Shown here: positions 52,301 through 61,300 of the stretch, piece by piece
Layout of the letters: each line of letters starts with the position of its first letter
How positions within the stretch are numbered: the first letter of the stretch is position 1
NCBI GenBank assembly: GCA_032158295.1
Contig: CM063244.1
Coordinates: 25,149,930 to 25,213,929 of the forward strand
Reading direction: 5' to 3'
Length of the DNA: 64,000 nt
DNA from: Pycnopodia helianthoides
Taxonomy: Eukaryota > Echinodermata > Asteroidea > Forcipulatida > Asteriidae
Translations under genes and position numbers: made by a program
The notes under the pieces: generated by a model
Database searches by the model: none
What the model was told of the DNA's origin: nothing
Seen by the model: only the letters and a program-made list of their open reading frames with translations

Positions 52301-55300
52301 TGTGGTTTATTGCTTGGTATTTGAAATAGAAAGTCGCATCCCCGGGTGATCCCCTGGCTGCCGCTTCCCAGTTTGTATTGTAAACTTGGGTGTGATCCCT
52401 GGCTGTATGTACGAAAGTTAGAAGTTGAATGGCTTCTGACTGGCACCCCCTAGCAAAGATATTGACAAAATAGGGAGACCTCCAATATTAGGGCTTGATA
52501 GCTCAGTTGGTAGAGCACCGGCACGTTCAACCGGAGGTTGCAGGTTCAAGTTCCACTTTGTTCAACCAAATTTAGTTTAGGATATCATGAAAGAATTTCA
52601 TTGGGCTGGTGAAATCGTAGTGTCAAATTGTACTCCAAGTGTTCTTTACAGTTCAGGGCTTAGACAGGGCTCATGGGCCCTTTAGCCAGGGCCCAATTTC
52701 ATCGAGCCCCTTCAGTACAACAAAACTATACTTAGTAAAATAAGGTTACCGATCAAAGTACCATGTCACATGTGCGATTTGTGCCTGGTATCCTGCTCAT
52801 TTTTGCTGAGCAGAAAATTGTTAAGCAATAATTAGCTGCTCTTACCTGAAATTGGGCCCAGGTGTGACTGCATTTTCTGGAGTTGATTTATTTCAACGTC
52901 CTTTTGATGTTGTTTCAGCACTTCTGTTAAATCTCCTGACGATTGTAACATTCAGTTTGAATATTCCAAAATGTTTTTGTTTTTTTCTTTAACGTTTTCT
53001 CTCTGTGATTTCATCTGTTAGGTCCAGCGAGGCGATGGGCACATTGTCCACATCGACACCCACGATGAGCTTCTTGCCAGCTGCGGTAAAAACATGGTCT
53101 CTAAAGCTCTGTTCCTCATGCAGAGGGCTTTATCAATGACAAAGTCTGGCACCCCGACTCAAGAACAGTCAGAATATTTACAGGTTTGTTTATTTTGTTT
53201 CTTCTTCTTCAACAGAATTAAGAGAAAATTGCTCAAGGAGCATTTTTGTATAGCCGATAGATAGCTCGGTTGTTAGAGCGCCAGCACGTTAATCCGGAGG
53301 TCGTTGGTTCGAATCTCGCTCTAGTCCATTTTTCTTTGTTCAACCCCAAGTTATTTAAAATAGAACATGAATATTATGCAAATAATTTGCCTATTAATGA
53401 TTGTTGGAGGAAATGTCTGAGTACAGGAGCTGAACCTTATTCATAAACCTTGGAGGGCGGTTGCCGTGGGATAAAGGACCTTTCCTTTGGCTCAAACCGT
53501 TATCGTACTGCCACGATCGTGCTGGTTTAAACTGCCGTTTAAGACTGGATCAATGGGGTGTCAGGGCCGAGTGGTCTAGAGCGTTTGAGACCTACTCTTT
53601 CATTCCCTTATTCTAATATCCATTTACTCTTTACCATCAGGATGCGATTAGTCAGGTGACCAAAGCTCAAGACCAGGAGTACAAACTGTTCAGTAACAAT
53701 GCTCCGCAGCAGCAGCAGGGTCAGTCCTCGGCCAGTGTCCGTGAGGCGGGTGTCCCTCCTGCTCCCTTGCTGCTCAGCCGGACAGACACTACCATGGTGT
53801 TCAGGCCCGGACCTTACAAACCAAAACAAAAGGTAAGTTCAGAAACTCTCAAAGTGAGTAAATGCTTATCATATTATAACCAAGTTAAAGTTGGCATAAA
53901 GTTGAAACCATATGCTCAAGGTATAAAGGCAAAGGTTATGGCGTGTCATGGCCGAGCAGTCAAGTGTACCGAGCTCTTGGCCCAAGTTCATAGAGCTGCT
54001 TAAGCAGAAAATATTGCTTGACAATTGCCAGCTAAGCAGAAATGAGCAGGATACCAGTCACAAATTGTTTGGTAACCTTATTCTGGTAGTCATAATTTTG
54101 TTGTGCTTATACATGTATTGTACGCCATAGCACTTAGTAGCAGCTTTTGCTTGTGCTGATTGACATTGTTCCAGTCAGCCTGTAAAAAAAAGAAGGGGGA
54201 AACCAAGTTTGAATTCTGCTTTTCAGACCTTCCTGTGATAGGCCGTATCCGAACTGGCGGCTACAGCTACGGCTAAGACTGTCCCCTACTTCAACGCATC
54301 ATGACGCAAGATTCTAGCCGTAGCCGTAGCTGTATCCGCCAAATCGGGACCAGCTTTGTACCTAGTGATGTATGCAACTCTGTAACTTTGTATTATCATT
54401 GTACTCTAGGTGGCGTGGTACCGGTTATTCGGCAGATTTGCGAGCGGAAGCAACGTTAAGGTCAGGTTGAACGATTACTTCTTACCCGGAACCGGTGAAG
54501 AGGTGAGACTGTTTGATCTATCGAGTGTGGGTTTATGTTTATCTCTTGAGTGAGGTTTATGTCGATGGAAACTCTCTGGATGAGTAGTAGTGCTATATGA
54601 AAAGAAAATCTCAACTTCTTAAAGGCAGGATATACTTTTGGTAATTGTCAAAGACTAGTATCCTCACTTGGTGCATCCCAACATATGCATAAAATAAGCA
54701 AACCTGTAAAAATTTTGGGCTCAATTGGTCATCGAAGTTGCAAGAAAATAATGAAAGAAAAAACACCCTTGTTGCATAGAGTTGTGTGCTTTCAAAATGC
54801 CTGAGCAAGGCTCCATGCCTGAAGCCTTTGTGTGGATCACTATATTCTGCTTATAAAACATCTTTCCAACCGTATTCATTTCAATTCATTTCATACCGAA
54901 CGCTTTTTATAGCCCAAATCGCCCCCATCCAAAGCAATGCGTACCTTTAACGCTTAGACTCACTTAGAGAAGTTGCATTCAGTTATCAAATGAGATCTTG
55001 GTTTAATGATGTATTGGTATTTCACTACTAGTTTCCAGCGTATGATTGTGAGCTACCTTTAACGCTTAGATTCACTAAGAGAAGTTGCATTCAGTTATCA
55101 AATGAGATCTTGGTTTAATGATGTATTGGTATTTCACTACTAGTTTCCAGCGTATGATTGTGAGCTACCTTTAACGCTTAGATTCACTAAGAGAAGTTGC
55201 ATTCAGTTATCAAATGAGATCTTGGTTTAAAGGGAAGGTACACAATTGGTATTCACTCTAAAAACTAATGGCAATAAAAACTGACTTGGTTAAAGGTACA

Positions 55301-58300
55301 GCAACTTTCGATAGTATAAAGCATTTTGAGAAATATTTCAATTCAAAATAATATGTAAGTTTTAAGTAAAATTTAAATCTGAGAAACGTTTCTGTCTCAG
55401 ATTGTGTATTCCTATTAGGGATTATTCTTCATGCGTGGACATATTCGCTGTGGATTTTGGCGATATTCCAAAATCACGATCACCTTTTGAAATGAAATTT
55501 TCACAAGTTAGTTTTATTGTATATATCTACATTTATGTAGGATTAAAACAATAAAACGGTCCCAAAAACCAAAAGTTTACTCTGCCTTTAATGATGTATT
55601 GGTATTTCACTACTAGGTTCCAGCGTATGATTGCGAGCTTCACGTCTCGGGTCTTCATACCAACGAGAAGTACGTCTTTGCCGTGGCCGCCTACACTGCC
55701 AATGGGACTCTGATTGGGGATAGCATCGGAGATACCACGAAGTCTATCCTGGCATCCCACCCTCTACCAATACTAATGACATGGGCATTCCTTAGTCAGG
55801 TAGGTGCTACAAAGTCATCAAGACATGTTACATGTGTTTATTAATTTATCCTTATGCAAAATTCCATATGAATAAGTTCAAATGCGCATCATTTTGAAAG
55901 CTATAGACCTTCTATTTTGCAATTTTTACAGCTGCAAGTTTTGCCGACCTTGGTTGGCAAATGTATAGATGACCTTCATTGCACAGTTTATTATTTGACC
56001 TTGGAACCCCTCTTTTTTAAAGACATGTGCGCTCATTTTTCAGGGGCACACAAAACAAGTGGAAAAAGTCAAATTTTTTCAAATAATCTTGCTTATAGAC
56101 TCCATTGGTTAAGGGGTTTTTTTTTAAGTAAAAGTTGATGACAAAGCACTGAAGTAATCTTGTCTTGTATGGTGTTTGTTTTTGGCAGGCTGCATATCAA
56201 GTGGGATGCTACCCTATCGGTCTGACTGCAAGTAGAGTACTGTGGGATCATTTTGTGGCTCCGGTACCGCCTCCTGAATCGGACGTTGAGCTGAAGACCG
56301 CGAGAGAGGACTTCCGTCTCACTCTCAGAAAGTAAGTCCAAACCTTGGCAGTTCTGAATTCCTTCATGTTTTTTTTTGAAAGGGCAAGGGCACCGAGGTG
56401 TTTTCTCCTTGGTAAAGGGGCACCTCTGTGAGGAAATTTGCAAATTTCTATTGGAGCAATTCAAGGGGCACCAAGGCAATGACCAGGGGCAACGGAGGCA
56501 ACTGCCTCCTGAGCCCTCTGTTGTCTTATTGTGAGGTGTTTTTTTTGCAAACTAGTAATGTCATCAAACCATGACCCCAACATAATTTTTTTGTTTCTGT
56601 TTTTGTTTAACCACCTGACGTTGTTTTTTTTTTTTTTTTTAAAAAATTTTTAATGTCCATGCCCACTTGTGGTATTATTTTTCAGAACTTCTTGGAGTTT
56701 CTGGAGTTAACGTTTTCCTTTGAAAATATCATTGCCACAATGAAACCCTGGCTTGTTTAAAGGAACGACAACAAAGGTTCTCATAATTAGTCCCGGTATT
56801 TGATGTTTCCGTGTAGAAAAAACAAGTTTGACGAGATCTGCACTGTTCTGTTGAAATTTAGCGTTTTTCGTTTTTTGACGTGATATGGATTTGTTTTTAT
56901 TCCAGACTGAATACCAAGACCTGTGGCGTGGCTTCCCCGGTGATCCTGCGGATGTTTCTGACCAGTATCTTTATCAACGTTGACGTTAGCGTCCGGGAAG
57001 GACAGATCTACTGCGATAAACTCTGTGATCAAGGACCGTACTCCAAAGGACAGGTTAGGATTGCCAAGTTTGTCCTGTAATTGTAACGTGATAGTAAAAT
57101 TCTTTCGGGTTAAACATAGACAAATTTATTAAAGTGGGACTTGAACCTGCGACCTCTGGATTAACGTACCGGCGCTCTACCAACTGAGCTATCTAGCTCT
57201 AATGTTGGCGGTCTCCCTATTTGACTTCTGACACCTCTAAACAAAGATATATTGACAAATTAGGGAGACCGCCAACATTTGGGCTAGATAGCTCAGTCGG
57301 AAGAGCGCTGGCATGCTAATCCGGAGGTCGCAGGTTCGAGTCCCACTCTAGTCAATTTTTCTTTGTTGAACCCAATGTGATAGTAAAAGGATAGATACTA
57401 CTTTCATAAATGCCCCAAAGTTGCATCTTTCTTCAGAGGGATCCAGATTGTATGAGAAATGCCTTGTTGAATGAATCAATTATGTGTCGGCAAGATTTAA
57501 AAACAAAATAACCAATTTGAGATGCGACCTTGTTACGCTGATGCCTTGATTTTGATGAGTTCTTCAGAGGTGTGGATGCATGCACAGATCCACATGGTAT
57601 GAGATATTAGCCTTGTTGAATGAAATAATTTCTGTATTTCTTTGAGATAAAATCATTTCCTCAATTTGAGTATTTGACCTTGTTACGCGGATGCCTTGAT
57701 TTCGATGAGTTCTTCAGAGGTGTGGATGTATGCACAGATCCACATGGTATGAGATATTAGCCTTGTTGAATGAAATAATTTCTGTGCTTGTTAAAGATAA
57801 AATCATTTCCTCAATTTGAGTATTTGACCTTGTTAAGCTGATGCCTTGATTTTGATGAGTTCTTCAGAGGTGTGGATGTATGCACAGATCCACATGGTAT
57901 GAGATATTAGCCTTGTTGAATGAAATAATTTCTGTGCTTGTTAAAGATAAAATCATTTCCTCAATTTGAGTATTTGACCTTGTTACGCTGATGCCTTGAT
58001 TTTGATGAGTTCTTCAGAGGTGTGGATGTATGCACAGATCCACATGGTATGAGATATTAGCCTTGTTGAATGAAATCAATTCTGTGCTTCGTCAAGATAA
58101 AATCATTTCCTCAATTTGAGTAATGACCTTCACTGATGCTTTGATTTTGTTTAGTTTTCATTTGAGATTTGTTTTGTTAATAATAATAATAATTTGACGT
58201 TCTTATAGAGCGCATTTCAGTTCTGGGAGAACTCTCAATGCACTTTACATACATTACTGGGCCATTAATTTCTTTCCTTAAACCATCTCAGCTCCCTGGG

Positions 58301-61300
58301 GAGTATACAGCCTGTGCTGCTGTAGCCCACCAAGCTAAATCAATCACAAGAACCATCTCTCTGCCCTCACAGGTACCCACTTACCCCTGGGTGAAGAGAA
58401 GCAATTATAGTTTAAGTGTCTTGCTCAAGGACACAAGTGTCATGACGGGGATTCGAACCTACACCCCAACGACTTAACCACCAGAACTTGAGTCCGATGT
58501 TCTAACCGCTCGGCCATGACACGCTATAAGAAGCCAAGGATTCTTAAAAAGTGTCTTGCCTTGTAGTGAAGCCCGCAGTCATGAAGATAACCAATAACAA
58601 GGCCTTGATGAAATCATCTTATTTTAGACGAGGAAGGAAAAACCGTCAAACTGTTCTCTTAACACACATCGGTGTAAGGGTCAAACCGAATCATTTTTTC
58701 TTTTGAATTCACAAATCACAGTTGCAGCGGTTAGCAGAATGTGAACGGATGCTAGTAGCTATGGAGCTAGCTGGATGGTTGAATGAATCCAACCTGGCCC
58801 TACAGGCTGTGGTGCAGTGCTATGGATTATTGGCCCCCATCATACACTACAAGATACCGTCCACTCCAGTAGTGCAGGTAAGTGCAGAAGGAATCGTCAG
58901 TCTTGCTGTTTTTGTACCATTGTTGATGTATTCATTACTTTTAACATTTTCAACAAGTTTCAGCACCTAAAACATAACTGATTTGTAAAATCAGTTTTTG
59001 TACGAATTATTTATACATTCATTATTTTTAACATTTTCAACAAGTATTGTCACGGTTAGATGTAATAACACTTTCATCCAAACGGATACATAAACACAAT
59101 ACAAATGAAGCATGAAGTCGAGGCTCTACATGCGCATGGCGGATCCATGCAAGTAGCGAATGGTCTGAGGAATTCAAATTTAGACAGTAACTTGTGAGTA
59201 AGCAAGTCATTGTACCAGACGTTATTAAAAATGAAACTCGCGAATAGATGATTGATGAAAATGTTTTCCTCTTCTCAGGTTCTGACTCGCTGCTACGCCA
59301 TCCTCCTAGAGATGCCAGCTAGTCTTCGACAGCGCCGTCAGCAGTCCATCTCCGATAGTCTCCATCACATGATCGCCGTGATAACGTACCACATGGCAAA
59401 GGTGCTCAGGGTGTGGAAACAGAAATCGCTTTCGAATTACATCACCGAGACTGGAAAGAAGATGCTGGCCATTGAGAAGGTGAGAAGTGATTACGGAAAC
59501 ATCCTCTTATACCAGAGGGACTCATTAAGACTCTGAAACCAAGTCTCAAGCTTTTGGAAGGCAAACCTTAAGTCAAGACTAATTGTGTCTCTTGGGTCAA
59601 GGTTCAAGTCTCTTGGGCTCAAGCCTGTTGTGTAAAGTCTCAAGTCTCTCGTGTCAAGTCTCTTGATCAAGTCTAATTACTCTTGGGTCAAGTCTAAAAT
59701 ATCTTGGGTCAAGTCGCAAGTCTCTTAGGTAAAGTCTTATGTCTCTTTTGCCAAGTGTCTTGCGTCAAGTCTCTTGGGTCAAGTGTCTTGGGTCAAGTCT
59801 CAAGTCTCTTGGGTCAAATCTCAAGGGTCAAGTCACAAGTCTCAGGTGAGGTCTCAAGCTCTTTAAGAGCAAGTCCAAAGTGTCAAGTTTCAATAAAAAA
59901 TCAAGTTTTATGTCCCTTGAATCGAGTCTTTAAACCAAGTTTTAAATGTACAAAGGCAAATCTGAAGTCAAGTCTCAAATCCTACAGAATGAAACGTGCA
60001 CTGCATGCAGACGTTGACTATTGCACTGTATTTCTATCCCAGGAATCTGACCAGAAAGGCAAAGCAGAAGCGATGGATTTCATCGAGGACGTAGATGGAG
60101 GAGCTGGCCAGGGCGGTGCCCAAGCTGTTAAGAAGAAGCGCCCTCGGCGATTCGGTCAGACCATCTATAACGTGGAGGGACCCAAGAACGAAGAGCTGAG
60201 AGCACTGGAGGCTCATATGCTCAGGCTGTCTAAACTGGGTATGTATGCTCCAGAGCCTCTCATATCTTAAATAATTATCATGTAAGTTATCAGTTCAGCC
60301 TACACACATCACCGAGCTAAGCCCAGCTCAGCCCTGTTCCAGTTCCTGCCTACAAACATCATCGCGCTAAGCCCAGCTTCACACATCACTGAGCTAAGTT
60401 TACCTGCAAGCTAAACCTCTTCGACACTACTTTTTTAGCAGCATACAGCAACAGAGTCCAGCTTTCTCCAGCATTTGCATGTCTGTTAAAAACAAGCCCT
60501 TTTTCAGCGCTCTTGTTGTGCCATTACTATTTTTAATAAGATAATCAGACATAAGTGTAAAAACAAATACATTGTCTGTGCGTAAATAAAAAATAGTTTT
60601 ACAATTGATTGAAATTATCACATTGAAGCTTATAAAATGTAACATTTTACTTTGGTAATTTTAAATCTCAAAAGACCAGATTTCAAATTGGGGGGGGCAC
60701 GTGTCCTCCCCCCCCTCTTAGTTTCGCCACTTCTTGAGATGTACACAGATGACGCATTAAATCACAGCGATTTGACTCATGGAATGGTGGTCTGTATAGA
60801 TTTGATTTCTGTCTGGCAACAAAATTAAATGTGCAGATCAAGAAATAGTTCGGGATTTTTAAAATTGTTTTTCGTGATGAAACTTTACTATTAACTTAAC
60901 TTGTCTGATTGTTGTTTTGATTTTTTTTTCCAGCCCACAATGCCGACGAACTGACAGGATCTGAGGATCCTAACATCCTACATGCTTTCATTGCTGCGCT
61001 GCCCAGTAGATATGCCTACAAAGAAGGTACTAAAGTAATAATCATTTTATCATAAGGGAATGACCCTGCAAGGTTGTACATGGCCATTTAAGACTGAGTC
61101 ACCGCTCTTTTATTTCCATTCATGAATATATTTTTTTGTTAAAAACGTCCAAAAAACATTGAAAAGTTGAGAACAAAGCTGACTGTAGCTCCTAAGTAGC
61201 TCCTTGCGCAAGTTTGAACTTTTGTAATAACAATAATAGTGGCTTTTATATAGCGCTCATATCCGTCACTCAGTAACGCTCACAGGCGCTTCAACAGTCA

